Below, one piece after another: positions 37,037-49,510 of a DNA stretch of 64,000 nt. Every line of letters starts with the position of its first letter. The stretch's first letter is position 1. Position numbers and translations under genes: made by a program. The DNA is from Rossellomorea sp. BNER (GTDB lineage: Bacteria > Bacillota > Bacilli > Bacillales > Bacillaceae_B): the NCBI GenBank assembly GCA_024213275.1, contig JANAVG010000002.1, forward strand, positions 62,001 to 126,000, written 5' to 3'. The notes beneath the pieces were generated by a model, which saw only the letters and a program-made list of their open reading frames with translations, was not told the origin of the DNA and did not search any database.

Positions 37037-37155
37037 GGGGCTGTCCAAAAAAGGGGTCCGGAACCACTATGATGGTCAATATAATAGAAGATGTCTTGAG
37101 ATTTATTCTATATATTGAAGTTGTGGTTCCTGACACCTGGGTTTTTGGACAGCCC
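37037..37155. repeat. MITE-like palindromic repeat, copy 3 (best preserved)
   Basis: A 119-bp element with terminal inverted repeats GGGGCTGTCCAAAA and TTTTTGGACAGCCC, and inner marks GGAACCACTATGAT and GTGGTTCCTGACACC. It is the most complete member of the family and lies just after the RlmN-type gene. The open frames running through it on both strands are produced by the repeat. Confidence 0.8.
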
Positions 37156-37276
37156 TTTTTGAGTTTTTTTCCACAGCTCACTATCAACATATTCACTCCC
37201 CTTGTTGGCTTTAAGTCTTTTTCCTTATCTCTATTAAGCGAAACAACTGTTAATAATATTTGTAAAATTCGACCTA

Positions 37277-37305
37277 TTCAAATTATTGGTAAACTGAGGT
37301 ATAGT
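37277..37305 (+). promoter_or_regulatory. Predicted sigma-A promoter of the PrsW-EndoU toxin operon
   Basis: TTCAAA (37277-37282) and TATAGT (37300-37305) with a 17-bp spacer, 87 bp upstream of the chosen start codon. Confidence 0.5.
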
Positions 37306-37391
37306 ATGAAATCGTAAGCAAAGGTTTTTAGCATCATAGATTTAATTTAAATCATGCAGGAATGAAAATAACTGCATCGGAGTGGTGCAAT

Positions 37392-39539
37392 ATGATGAGT
37401 CAGGTTGAAAACGTTAGATTGAGTTTAAGGAAAACGCTCGAGTCCATCTATCAATTTTGGAATGAATGGATTCAGAAACATCCATTCATTTTACGGATCT
37501 TTACGATTTTCTCGTGGATATCGCTATGTTCGTTCATATTAAGCTTAGTTTTTATGGAAAATTCCCGAAAGATGTTCGTCCAGTTTTTATGGTCCCTTTA
37601 CGTCATTTTGCAATTTTGGTTATTATGTCGTAGTAAAACGTTAACATGGAAGAAGTACACCTATTTCTTCTTGGCAGGGGCATGGTTGATCGTACCGTTG
37701 AATTCTTTTATCGTCCGTTTCATTACGGCTTTTTTCGGGGGGATGGAATTAGATGTATGGAGCCAAGCATTTTTAACACCGATTGCTGAAGAAGTGTTAA
37801 AACTGATCCCACTCGGTGTTTATCTTTTTTTGTCAAGACGTGCTTCTACATTAAGTTTAAATGATTATGCTCTTATTGGTGCGGCAACGGGAGCAGGCTT
37901 TCAATTTTTGGAGGAAACTACTCGTCGATTGGTTTCTGGAGGTATTTTTGATTATGGTGTGACCTTATTTGGAGGGAAAGTGCTTCATTGGGATTTATTT
38001 ACACTATTCCCAGGCTATTTTGAAGAGGGTTTTTTACCTGATAAAATGACTGCTGGACATCCATTGTTAACCGCTATCGTCACCTTAGGAATCGGGCTGG
38101 CCATTAGGTTTAAAAGTGAATTTAAGCAATCGACTTATATTTTCCCTATTTTTCTATTGGTTTGGGTCATTTTTGATCATGCAATATGGAACGCTAGTTA
38201 TCGTGCACCGAGTTTATTAACCGGAATCCATGATTTATTAGGTAGCGGTTATGCCTCCAAACCGGTATTTTTGATAATGCTCGGAGCTGCCTTATTCATT
38301 GATTATCGTGAATTGAATAAAGTAAAGGAAAGGCTCCCTATGTTAAAAGGGGAAGCTATTATCAATCCCGTATCCGAATTATGGAATCTATTCAGAAATG
38401 TATTTGAGGAAAGACAGCGTTTTGGTCACTTGCTACTGTTTTATCGAGAACGGAGAGAACTAGGATTTACACTGGTACATGGTAAATCAGAAGCTCGCGA
38501 ACTTTTGCCAAGATTAGAAGCGAATATACAGAAGTACTACAACGCTTTGGCAGTTATCTTTATAGGAGTAGTCAGTTTTATGTTGCTATCTGACTGGGTC
38601 ATTACAACCAATGGATCTGGAGCTTGTTTTGCCTGTTTATTTGATAATCTACAAAACTGGTGGAATGGTTTGTCTGGTTGGGAAAAAGGATTGATTGTAC
38701 TTGGAGCATTTGCTTTAACGTTCCCGCTACTAGGATTCTGGTCTGCCGTAGGAGTCGTATCGACTGGTATTGGAATGGCAGCAGGAGGCAGCCAAATTGC
38801 CGACATCATCCGCAATCCAAAAAAATTACTTACACCTGAAACGGCTCTTGCACTGGGAATAGGTACACTGCTGAGTCGGATTCCTTTTGGGAAAGCTCTA
38901 GTAAAACTAGGTGACTCGGTTTCATCAAAAATGAAACCTTATATTAATAAAATCCTGGAGTCGTTAACTGGTAAGAAAAGAAATAGTGACAAACAGGATC
39001 AGAATCATAATGATCACCATGAAGAAGATTCCCAGAATCAAAATGATCAGAATAAAGAAGATTCTAATGATGATAAGGAAGCGGAAAAAAATATTACTTT
39101 TAAACCAGGATATGATACACATTTAATTGAAGTAGTAGATATTGTTAGGAAAAAAGGTAAGGGTGTAGTTGGAGGGCATAATCTCGAAAATTTCGAAAAG
39201 ACATTTAAAGAAAAAGGTTGGGATTTAGAGGAATGTATCATTTCTAAAAGAAAACACCCGACAATCGAAGGGGTGTATGAAATAGAATATGGCCTACCTA
39301 AATTAGATATGGAAGGAAAGCTGATTCCTGGGGAGCTTAAAAATGTTTCCCATCCCAAAACGGTCTATGATCCTAACATAGTATCAAATGAACAGATCCT
39401 CAAATGGGGAGAAGAAGCAATGAAAAATGGTAAAATCGTTGGGAGAGAGATAACAGGAGTTTCTTCTAACGGACTTCAGTTTAGAGGCTTTATTGATGAA
39501 TCTGGAGAAATAACAAATTTCTTCCCTACACTGGATTAA
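37392..39539 (+). CDS. PrsW-type membrane protease domain fused to a C-terminal EndoU RNase toxin domain
   Basis: A 715-residue polymorphic-toxin-like fusion. Residues about 35-300 are a multi-span PrsW-type domain with A-E133-E134-V-L-K, F-Q-F-L-E174-E175 and F-D262-H263-A-I-W-N, the acidic and His motifs of that intramembrane protease family. Residues about 380-520 contain a hydrophobic glycine- and alanine-rich stretch (G-I-G-M-A-A-G-G), then an acidic Asn/Asp/Glu/Gln linker (about 535-570). Residues about 575-715 resemble bacterial EndoU (PF14436): G-G-H596-N, K-H622-P-T-I, and H654-P-K-T657-V-Y659. I choose ATG at 37392 (GGAGTGG upstream). A CdiI-type gene follows by 21 bp. The toxin assignment is inference from domain and neighbour. 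Confidence 0.82.
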   Translation: MMSQVENVRLSLRKTLESIYQFWNEWIQKHPFILRIFTIFSWISLCSFILSLVFMENSRKMFVQFLWSLYVILQFWLLCRSKTLTWKKYTYFFLAGAWLIVPLNSFIVRFITAFFGGMELDVWSQAFLTPIAEEVLKLIPLGVYLFLSRRASTLSLNDYALIGAATGAGFQFLEETTRRLVSGGIFDYGVTLFGGKVLHWDLFTLFPGYFEEGFLPDKMTAGHPLLTAIVTLGIGLAIRFKSEFKQSTYIFPIFLLVWVIFDHAIWNASYRAPSLLTGIHDLLGSGYASKPVFLIMLGAALFIDYRELNKVKERLPMLKGEAIINPVSELWNLFRNVFEERQRFGHLLLFYRERRELGFTLVHGKSEARELLPRLEANIQKYYNALAVIFIGVVSFMLLSDWVITTNGSGACFACLFDNLQNWWNGLSGWEKGLIVLGAFALTFPLLGFWSAVGVVSTGIGMAAGGSQIADIIRNPKKLLTPETALALGIGTLLSRIPFGKALVKLGDSVSSKMKPYINKILESLTGKKRNSDKQDQNHNDHHEEDSQNQNDQNKEDSNDDKEAEKNITFKPGYDTHLIEVVDIVRKKGKGVVGGHNLENFEKTFKEKGWDLEECIISKRKHPTIEGVYEIEYGLPKLDMEGKLIPGELKNVSHPKTVYDPNIVSNEQILKWGEEAMKNGKIVGREITGVSSNGLQFRGFIDESGEITNFFPTLD

Positions 39540-39560
39540 TGATTAAGGAGTGGAAGCACC

Positions 39561-39923
39561 GTGGAAGATAAAGAGAGAAAGTTGATAAGTTATTTCTATC
39601 ACCATATGGGCGACGGGAAATTTTTAAGAATTCTACGAAGTTATGCAAGTGGTGAAGGATACGGCACTGAATATGCGAGGTTTGTGTTTGCTGATTATTA
39701 TGAAAAGTGGGAAGAAGATTATTTTGGTGAAGAAGGAATTGCCTATTACATTGATCGCCCGGCCGTAGAGGAAGATGAAGAAATAATTTTAGATTACCCG
39801 ACATTTTATAAATATTTAAAAGAAGATTGCACTAGCTATCTAGAAGATTACCCCCAAGATAAATCAGAAGTTGAAGCACAATTAGAAAAGATTAGAAAAC
39901 GCTTTAACATAGAAAAACCTTGA
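39561..39923 (+). CDS. CdiI-type immunity protein for the EndoU toxin domain
   Basis: A 120-residue acidic, cytosolic protein starting with GTG at 39561 behind AAGGAG. It is rich in Glu, Asp and Tyr (F-A-D-Y-Y-E-K-W-E-E-D-Y-F-G-E-E-G) and lacks membrane spans. Size, acidity and place directly after an EndoU-domain gene match ribonuclease-toxin immunity proteins of the CdiI family, which I recognise by its G-D-G-K-F and Y-A-R-F-V-F-A-D-Y-Y-E-K-W segments. It should bind and block the EndoU domain in the producing cell. The terminator stem includes its stop codon. Confidence 0.78.
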   Translation: MEDKERKLISYFYHHMGDGKFLRILRSYASGEGYGTEYARFVFADYYEKWEEDYFGEEGIAYYIDRPAVEEDEEIILDYPTFYKYLKEDCTSYLEDYPQDKSEVEAQLEKIRKRFNIEKP

Positions 39924-39952
39924 TTGGTATTTATGCCTTTCAAGGTTTTTTC
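39912..39952 (+). terminator. Rho-independent terminator of the toxin-immunity operon
   Basis: GAAAAACCTTGA pairs with TCAAGGTTTTTTC; the left arm contains the TGA stop of the immunity gene. Confidence 0.8.
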
Positions 39953-40096
39953 TAATTTGTTTTGATTAATACGAAAAGCGTCGGTCTAAAGACTTTTTTG
40001 AAAGTGGTAGAGAGATTAGTAGGTAAATAATCCAGCTTTTATGTAACTTTAGGACATATAAGCTGGATTAAGTACCTTTCATTAATTATTTGGTTT

Positions 40097-41275
40097 TTAT
40101 AACGTGGTCTTTTGGAAAAAAGCTTCATGTGCTTTACTTGGGTTAGCAAACCATTCCGCCACTTCATCTGCTACTGTTTGATCCTTCGCACCTTTTAACA
40201 ATAATTGCACAACATGCTGTGGAAGCGGTTGAGTCATAGCATTTGTCCATTCGGTTACTTCCTTCACAAAAGGTTTTATTCGATTCCAATATGCTTCTCC
40301 CAGATGGTGATCCCATGTAGAATGCTTGTATTCAATCAACATTTCATACAATTGCTCTACACAATAGGAAGAAAGATTACAGCCTTGTCCAGAAATAGGA
40401 TCATTAAGAAAAACACTATCGCCGCAACCAACTACAAGTTTATTTTTAAACGTTACATATGGTTTTCTAATAACTGGTTTAATTGCATTTTGAAGGAAGG
40501 CGCGCTCATCAGATAATGTGAAGTTTTCTTTATTTATTCGTTCGTGAATGTCAGGGAAATACTTTTGTACGACATTTTCCATTTGATTCGTAAACTCATT
40601 TGCATACTTGATCCCTTTAAATACATCTAAGTCATGATCCGGAATGGCCATAATAAAGAGTATTGTTACAGGACCATGTTCAGTGATAGCAGGTATCTCA
40701 AACATTTCACCGACTTCAGGAAGAACGGTTACACTTACACCTACAGGATGATTTGGCTTTATCCCATGAAAATATCCAACAATACATTTTCGTTGCGGTA
40801 CTTTGAAAGGAGAAAGCTTCTCTTCAATTGGAAAAGGAACGAGTGGACCCGACTTACCAGTACAATCAATCATTAAATCAAACTCGTCTATCAATCTCTC
40901 AAGTTGCTCATTTTCTATCCTTTGATGACGGAAAGAGACTCCTTTGTTTTTAAGATCTTTCATGCAATTTGAAAAATAGAGGCGCTGATCAACAGAGGAT
41001 GCAGGTTCTTTCAGGATTCCAGCAAATAGCTTTTGATTCCCAATCGTAATATGAATACTGTTAATAAGCTGGTCTACATCCCATTTTGGCATATTAAAGC
41101 GGTTTTCTCGTTTCCTTGTTGAGCCAAAATGTACTTGCGTAGACATAATCCGTCCGTCTCGGATCTCATCAGCTGAGATCGAGTGAATAACCGTTACATC
41201 AAACTCTTTTCGAAGGGCATAAGCTAGTTGTAAGCCTGCTTCGCCACTGCCGACGATACCTATTTGCTTTTTCAA
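40097..41275 (-). CDS. Styrene/indole monooxygenase-like flavoprotein (StyA type)
   Basis: The 392-residue protein has the FAD-binding G-I-V-G-S-G-E-A-G-L-Q-L-A at the N-terminus and, near residue 300, G-C-G-D-S-V-F-L-N-D-P-I-S-G-Q-G, the second flavin motif of the styrene monooxygenase group. StyA-type enzymes epoxidise styrene or indole with FADH2 supplied by a separate reductase (StyB). No flavin reductase gene is within the window. GAGCGA is a modest ribosome binding site upstream of the ATG. Single gene; the substrate in a soil or gut Bacillus is unknown, indole being one option. Confidence 0.82.
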   Translation of the reverse strand: MKKQIGIVGSGEAGLQLAYALRKEFDVTVIHSISADEIRDGRIMSTQVHFGSTRKRENRFNMPKWDVDQLINSIHITIGNQKLFAGILKEPASSVDQRLYFSNCMKDLKNKGVSFRHQRIENEQLERLIDEFDLMIDCTGKSGPLVPFPIEEKLSPFKVPQRKCIVGYFHGIKPNHPVGVSVTVLPEVGEMFEIPAITEHGPVTILFIMAIPDHDLDVFKGIKYANEFTNQMENVVQKYFPDIHERINKENFTLSDERAFLQNAIKPVIRKPYVTFKNKLVVGCGDSVFLNDPISGQGCNLSSYCVEQLYEMLIEYKHSTWDHHLGEAYWNRIKPFVKEVTEWTNAMTQPLPQHVVQLLLKGAKDQTVADEVAEWFANPSKAHEAFFQKTTL

Positions 41276-41569
41276 GATACTCGCTCCTTTACTAAATTAA
41301 TGTCCAGACAAAAAATTTATAATGTTCTAACTTTTCAAGTTTAATAATAGAGAAAGGCCTTGTAAATGCGACGATTTGTTTAATTTTTTTAACAGTATTA
41401 TAACGAATCCGATTATTAATAAGTATTATGGTCTGTTTAAAATATTGTTATAAAAGTGAATTATTTAGATCTAAAGTGGTATAGACAAGTAGACATCTAG
41501 TTGTTAATCTTGGTGCAAGCGCTCTATTGATATAATATTCTGAACATTTGAAGGGGAAAGGTGATATTT

Positions 41570-43777
41570 TTGGAAAATGAATTAAGACAAAAGTGGAGTT
41601 TTTATCGACACAAAAACCTTTTGGTACTCGGCTTAGTTTTCATGTTAATACTACCTTTGGTGATTGGAAACAGGAATGTAAATGCAAAAGGAAGCTCAGA
41701 AGATGCAAGTCTCAACATAAATCCTTTACCTCAGGAGCTTGAAAAAGATGGGAACGGATTTCCGTTACCCCCAATTGTCGCACTGGTTATTGGCGCAAAT
41801 ACCGATAAAGCAGCCGTTAAGGAAGTTATTGAGACTTTAAAAGCAGCAGATGTAAAGAAAATTGTCCGTAAGAGCGCCAGGGAACCAGCACCTAATACAC
41901 CTGTTACGATTTGGATAGGCGGTCCCTCTGAAAATCAGGATTCCATGAAAGTATTACAAAACCTTGGAGTGGACGGTCCTATGCATCTGAAAGAAGAAGG
42001 GTATGTTTTGGCAACAGGCCAAAAGGATAGAAAACAAATCGTTCTTGCGGGTAAAGACAAATCTGGTACTTTTTACGCAGCTCAAACGTTTAAACAGTTA
42101 ATTCAAGAAAAACCCGGGCGTGATTGGGTTCCAACGGTAGAAATTCGTGATTGGCCAGAAATGCCGATTCGAGGGTCGATTGAAGGGTTTTACGGTCCTC
42201 CGTGGTCTCATGAAGATCGGATGAGTCAACTCGAATTTTACGGTGACAATAAAATGAATGCCTATATTTATGCCCCCAAAGATGACCTTTTTCATCGTGA
42301 AAAGTGGCGTGAACCGTATCCAGAAGACAAACTGAACGAATTGAAAGAACTGATCGATAAGGCAAAGGAAAATCATGTTGAATTTACATTTTCATTATCC
42401 CCAGGTAATACGGTTTGTTACGCAAGCGATAAGGACTTTGAATTGCTAATGAATAAGATGCAAGCAGTATGGGACTTGGGCGTACGTTCTTATGCAATTT
42501 TTCTGGATGATATTAGCTACGAGCTACATTGTGAGGAGGACAAGAAAAAATTTGGCAATGACGAAAACCCTATAGCGGCCGCTCAAGCTTACTTACTAAA
42601 TCGTTTTAATGATGAATTTATCCAAAAACATGAAGGGGCAGAACGACTGATTACGGTTCCAACGGATTATGCCGGAAATCACTCAAACACTTATCGAGAG
42701 CGATTTGCCGATTTGGTAAATGCCGATACGGTCGTTATGTGGACAGGTCCAGCAGTTGTCCCTGAAAAAATAACCTCAGACGGGGCGAAAAAGGTTTCTG
42801 AAATCTTTAAACATGATCTATTGATCTGGGACAATTACCCTGTCAACGATTTTGATAGAAATCGTTTGTTTCTCGGTCCGCTCGTAAAAAGAGATGCCGA
42901 TTTAACGGAAAATGGAGTGATTGGCTTAACTGCAAACCCAATGAATGAAGCGGAAGCATCTAAAATCCCGTTGTTTACGATTGCTGATTATACATGGAAT
43001 CCATATAACTATAATCCTAAGGAGTCATGGGAACGCAGCATTGAATCATTTGGGGGTGACGCGGCAGAATCCCTAAAAACCTTTGCAGAAAACTCCTATT
43101 CCTCAAGACTCAGTGATAAGGAATCTTTAACGTTAACACCATTGATTGACGAATTTTGGGATTCATATGAGTCGAACAATTTCGAACAAGCAGCAGAAAA
43201 ATTGATTGCTGAATTTAGGAAGTTACAAACAGTGCCAGAAAGACTACGGCAAAATATGAATAATGAAAACTTTCTTAACGAAATCGATCCATATTTAGAG
43301 AAGCTTGCATTATCTGGGGAAGCAGGTGAGATAGCTGTTGATCTTTTAATGGCACAGAAAATGGAAGATTCAAATGCTGAAAGTCAGTATAGAGAACAAT
43401 TAACTTCCTTGATCAGTCAGCTTGATGCAATTCCTCAAGAGGTCGGTAAATTTGTGATTAAACCATTTCTGATACAAGCTATTTATGGTGAATACATTCT
43501 TTCTAGACCATTGGATGGTGTAAACAAAGTTCGTGGAGCGGGAGAGCTTATCCAGTACACTCCTGAGCATGGAGAATCCACTAGAACCAATATTTATGGT
43601 TATGAAGTGACAGTGGAGAATGGAACGATTGTCAAAAGAGGCGGTAACAATTCACAGATTCCCGATAATGGGTATGTTCTAAGTATTCATGGGAGCGATT
43701 GGTTAATGGAAAATGGATTAATAGGTGCTAAAGTTCAAATAAAGGATGGTCAAGTGCTCATTACTATTCCTAAATGA
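41570..43777 (+). CDS. Secreted GH84 beta-N-acetylglucosaminidase (NagJ/hyaluronidase-like)
   Basis: The 735-residue protein begins with a basic segment and one hydrophobic stretch (L-L-V-L-G-L-V-F-M-L-I-L-P-L), a signal peptide or anchor. Next are an N-terminal GH84-associated alpha/beta domain (about 35-190), and the catalytic barrel with R-G-S-I-E-G-F-Y-G-P-P-W and the paired catalytic acids F-L-D313-D314-I. A helical C-terminal region follows. Family members remove beta-linked GlcNAc from glycans by substrate-assisted catalysis. I prefer TTG at 41570 (AAAGGTG 6 bp upstream) over GTG at 41561; both are possible. It opens the glycan-use island and is its only clearly exported hydrolase. Confidence 0.85.
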   Translation: MENELRQKWSFYRHKNLLVLGLVFMLILPLVIGNRNVNAKGSSEDASLNINPLPQELEKDGNGFPLPPIVALVIGANTDKAAVKEVIETLKAADVKKIVRKSAREPAPNTPVTIWIGGPSENQDSMKVLQNLGVDGPMHLKEEGYVLATGQKDRKQIVLAGKDKSGTFYAAQTFKQLIQEKPGRDWVPTVEIRDWPEMPIRGSIEGFYGPPWSHEDRMSQLEFYGDNKMNAYIYAPKDDLFHREKWREPYPEDKLNELKELIDKAKENHVEFTFSLSPGNTVCYASDKDFELLMNKMQAVWDLGVRSYAIFLDDISYELHCEEDKKKFGNDENPIAAAQAYLLNRFNDEFIQKHEGAERLITVPTDYAGNHSNTYRERFADLVNADTVVMWTGPAVVPEKITSDGAKKVSEIFKHDLLIWDNYPVNDFDRNRLFLGPLVKRDADLTENGVIGLTANPMNEAEASKIPLFTIADYTWNPYNYNPKESWERSIESFGGDAAESLKTFAENSYSSRLSDKESLTLTPLIDEFWDSYESNNFEQAAEKLIAEFRKLQTVPERLRQNMNNENFLNEIDPYLEKLALSGEAGEIAVDLLMAQKMEDSNAESQYREQLTSLISQLDAIPQEVGKFVIKPFLIQAIYGEYILSRPLDGVNKVRGAGELIQYTPEHGESTRTNIYGYEVTVENGTIVKRGGNNSQIPDNGYVLSIHGSDWLMENGLIGAKVQIKDGQVLITIPK

Positions 43778-43869
43778 TCCATTGGTCCTGATTTAAGGGA
43801 GTTTTATTGTTTATTTCATTTAACACACGATTCAAAAAGTAACTAAATAATGCAATATTAGTCACAGCA

Positions 43870-43961
43870 GAGGCTGTCTCAATATCATGATGTCGGGAAC
43901 GACAACCAAATAAAAGGATCTTTCCAAATACCTTGGTTCCGACACTTATTGGGGCAACCTC
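43870..43961. repeat. MITE-like palindromic repeat, diverged copy 4
   Basis: About 92 bp with ends GAGGCTGTCTC and GGGGCAACCTC and inner TGTCGGGAACGAC / GGTTCCGACAC. It is a variant of the elements at 7092 and 37037 with a different middle. It lies between the GH84 and GH2 genes. Confidence 0.65.
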
Positions 43962-44045
43962 TTTTCTACTAAAACTTCTTTTGAACCGCCAGCTATAGGA
44001 AAGGTATATTCATTTTTTATTAGTGTTTTTGGACTTTTTATATGA

Positions 44046-47336
<3,291 letters not shown>

Positions 47337-47360
47337 AAGAAGTTAACGATTTTTCAAAAA

Positions 47361-47410
47361 GCTGCTGTTCCTAACCAAGTTGTGATTCTGATCCACTACG
47401 GGACAGCGGC
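47361..47410. repeat. Short palindrome, possible decayed MITE-like copy 5 or terminator
   Basis: GCTGCTGTTCC and GGGACAGCGGC form an imperfect hairpin 24 bp after the GH2 stop codon. It shares only the GCTGT...GGGACAGC ends with the longer elements. Confidence 0.45.
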
Positions 47411-47607
47411 TATTTAAATGAAGGAAAAATAAATTGCTTTGAAAATTGGTCTTCTGTTGCTATACAACTATATGGTGTCTATTACACAGTCTAATTTTAC
47501 GGGAGCACCTTCTTGAAGGTCTTCTTGCAATCTATGTCGAAAGTATTGTTGAGGCGAAGTTATTTGATTGAAAGTATCATGGATATTATACAGGAAGGGG
47601 ATCATTC

Positions 47608-48222
47608 ATGAGTTGGTTTTGGGAACAGTTTAATAATAAAGGATCGTGGCTATTTAAAATAATGATGTTGAATCTAATTTGGATTGGATTTACTTTACTT
47701 GGAGGGATTATCCTTGGACTATTTCCATCTACGATTTCGCTATTTTCAGTTATTCGAAAATGGTTAAGAGGAGAAACAGATATTAATATATTCAAATATT
47801 TTACAGCAACATACAAAGATTGCTTTGTCCGATCGAATATGGTTGGTTTTGTTTTATTAGCGATAGGAATTTTTTTATCATTAGATTTATATGTTTCGCA
47901 AAAATATATAAGTAATTTTTTTGTACACCTCGTTTTACTGTTTTTCTCCTTTTTATACCTATTGACGCTATTATTCTTTTTTCCTACATTTGTTCATTAC
48001 GATTTGAAACCTTTATCTTACTTAAAGCAATCCTTTCTAATTGGATTTATAAGACCAATACAAGGATTATTCGTGGTAGCAGCTTTCTTGACCACAGCCA
48101 CAATATTGTTTATTGCTCCTGTACTAATTCTTTTTTTCGCAGGTCCTATGTTAGCATTTCCTGTAATGTGGGTTGGAAATAAGGTGTTCAGGTCTTTTGA
48201 GAATACGGAACAAATAATGTGA
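47608..48222 (+). CDS. yesL: YesL-family (DUF624) membrane protein
   Basis: The 204-residue protein has about five hydrophobic spans and the N-terminal segment typical of DUF624: W-F-W-E-Q-F-N-N-K-G, then L-N-L-I-W-I-G-F-T-L and G-L-F-P-S-T-I-S-L-F-S-V. YesL-type proteins are found in Bacillus next to YesM/YesN or LplABC-type sugar importers; their role is unknown and may be transporter assembly or sensing. AGGAAGGGG precedes the ATG. It fits here with the LplB/YtcP/LipO genes and the YesS-type regulator downstream. Confidence 0.85.
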   Translation: MSWFWEQFNNKGSWLFKIMMLNLIWIGFTLLGGIILGLFPSTISLFSVIRKWLRGETDINIFKYFTATYKDCFVRSNMVGFVLLAIGIFLSLDLYVSQKYISNFFVHLVLLFFSFLYLLTLLFFFPTFVHYDLKPLSYLKQSFLIGFIRPIQGLFVVAAFLTTATILFIAPVLILFFAGPMLAFPVMWVGNKVFRSFENTEQIM

Positions 48223-48471
48223 ATAATCAGTATTTAGTGGTCGATTGATAATAGAAATGACTATGATTTATTTCCAACTTTATAACAAACGTAATAAACC
48301 ACATAATATTACAAAAAAGACATATCAACCTAAATGACTTTAATGAAAGGTTTTTTTATTGAGTTAATTTGAACTAGACAAAGATAACAAATTTAACATA
48401 TTTACATGAAATTTAATAAAGGAGTAAACTTTAATAAATTCAGATAAATCAGAATTTAAAGGAGGAGCTTT

Positions 48472-49467
48472 ATGAATAAAGTAAGGGTTGGATTCGTTGG
48501 AGCAGGTGGGATTGCAAAAAATCACTTACATAATATTTCTAAAAATGATAGGGCTGAGGTGATTGCAATATGTGACGTTAAGGCGGAAGCTGCGATTCAT
48601 AGCGGAAAGGAATTTAGTGCTATACCTTACACGAACGTTGATGAAATGCTTGAAAAGGAAAAATTGGATGCATTATTCATTTGTGTTCCACCATTTGCCC
48701 ATGGAGATATAGAAGAAAAAGCTGCAAGGAAAGGAATTCATTTAATGGTTGAAAAGCCATTGGGCTTAGAGTTGAAAACAGTCAGTAGAAAGTCAGAGTT
48801 CATTAAACAATCGGGTGTTATTTGTAGTGTCGGATATTGCTTCCGTTATTTGGACACAGTGGCAAAAGCAAAAGAGTATTTAAGAGATAAATCGATAGCT
48901 ATGGTTCGGGGGCACTATTTATCAGCATTTGTTTCTACACCGTGGTATAGAGAATGGGATAAATCGGGTGGCCAATTAGTTGAACAATCGACACATATTG
49001 TTGACTTAGTAAGGTTCTTAGCTGGTGAAATTGATGAAGTATACGCAAATATGAGTCTTCAGGTCCATAAGGATATTCCGAATATTACAATTCCCGATGT
49101 AACCTCTGTCAATTTCGTTCTTCATTCTGGTGCAGTCGGTCATATCGATAGTACATTTACGCAGTTTGATCATCGGACAGGAATTGAATTGATGGGGAAT
49201 GATTTCCGAGTTGTCATTGATGGTACAAGTTTATCGATTGTAGAAAAAGATTATACGATTAGCTATAATTCTAAAATTAATTGTTACGAGGAACAAGATC
49301 GGGCTTTTATCGAAGCGATAGTTACAGGCAACCGAAAGCTGATATTATCTTCTTTTGAAGATGGATTAAAGACTCTTGCAGTGACACTTGCGGCAAACCA
49401 TTCTAAAGACACTGGGCTTCCGATGCAACTTTCTTCTTTTTCAAACTCAAAATTTTCGATTAGTTAA
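48472..49467 (+). CDS. Gfo/Idh/MocA-family oxidoreductase 1
   Basis: NAD(P)-dependent sugar oxidoreductase of 331 aa. The Rossmann N-terminus reads G-F-V-G-A-G-G-I-A-K-N-H, with the conserved E-K-P-L-G near residue 95. The C-terminal domain has W-D-K-S-G-G-Q-L-V-E-Q-S-T-H-I-V-D, the usual catalytic His and Asp surroundings. AAAGGAGGAG precedes the ATG. It is the first of three genes (oxidoreductase, TIM-barrel protein, oxidoreductase) spaced 43 and 21 bp apart, clearly one operon. The substrate is unknown; a 3-oxidation of a sugar or glycoside is a reasonable guess. Confidence 0.88.
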   Translation: MNKVRVGFVGAGGIAKNHLHNISKNDRAEVIAICDVKAEAAIHSGKEFSAIPYTNVDEMLEKEKLDALFICVPPFAHGDIEEKAARKGIHLMVEKPLGLELKTVSRKSEFIKQSGVICSVGYCFRYLDTVAKAKEYLRDKSIAMVRGHYLSAFVSTPWYREWDKSGGQLVEQSTHIVDLVRFLAGEIDEVYANMSLQVHKDIPNITIPDVTSVNFVLHSGAVGHIDSTFTQFDHRTGIELMGNDFRVVIDGTSLSIVEKDYTISYNSKINCYEEQDRAFIEAIVTGNRKLILSSFEDGLKTLAVTLAANHSKDTGLPMQLSSFSNSKFSIS

Positions 49468-49510
49468 CAAATGAATAGGAACTTTACTTTTTAGGTAGGA
49501 GGAGGATTAT

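Noticed and set aside
37012..37317. Open frames on both strands through the region 36963-37317
   Set aside because: They are created by the palindromic MITE-like element and have no family resemblance or ribosome binding site.
41508..41523. cre-like sequence TGCAAGCGCTCTAT upstream of the GH84 gene
   Set aside because: Only the central AA-x-CG-x-T part fits; the outer CA and W positions fail, so it is not supported as a CcpA site.
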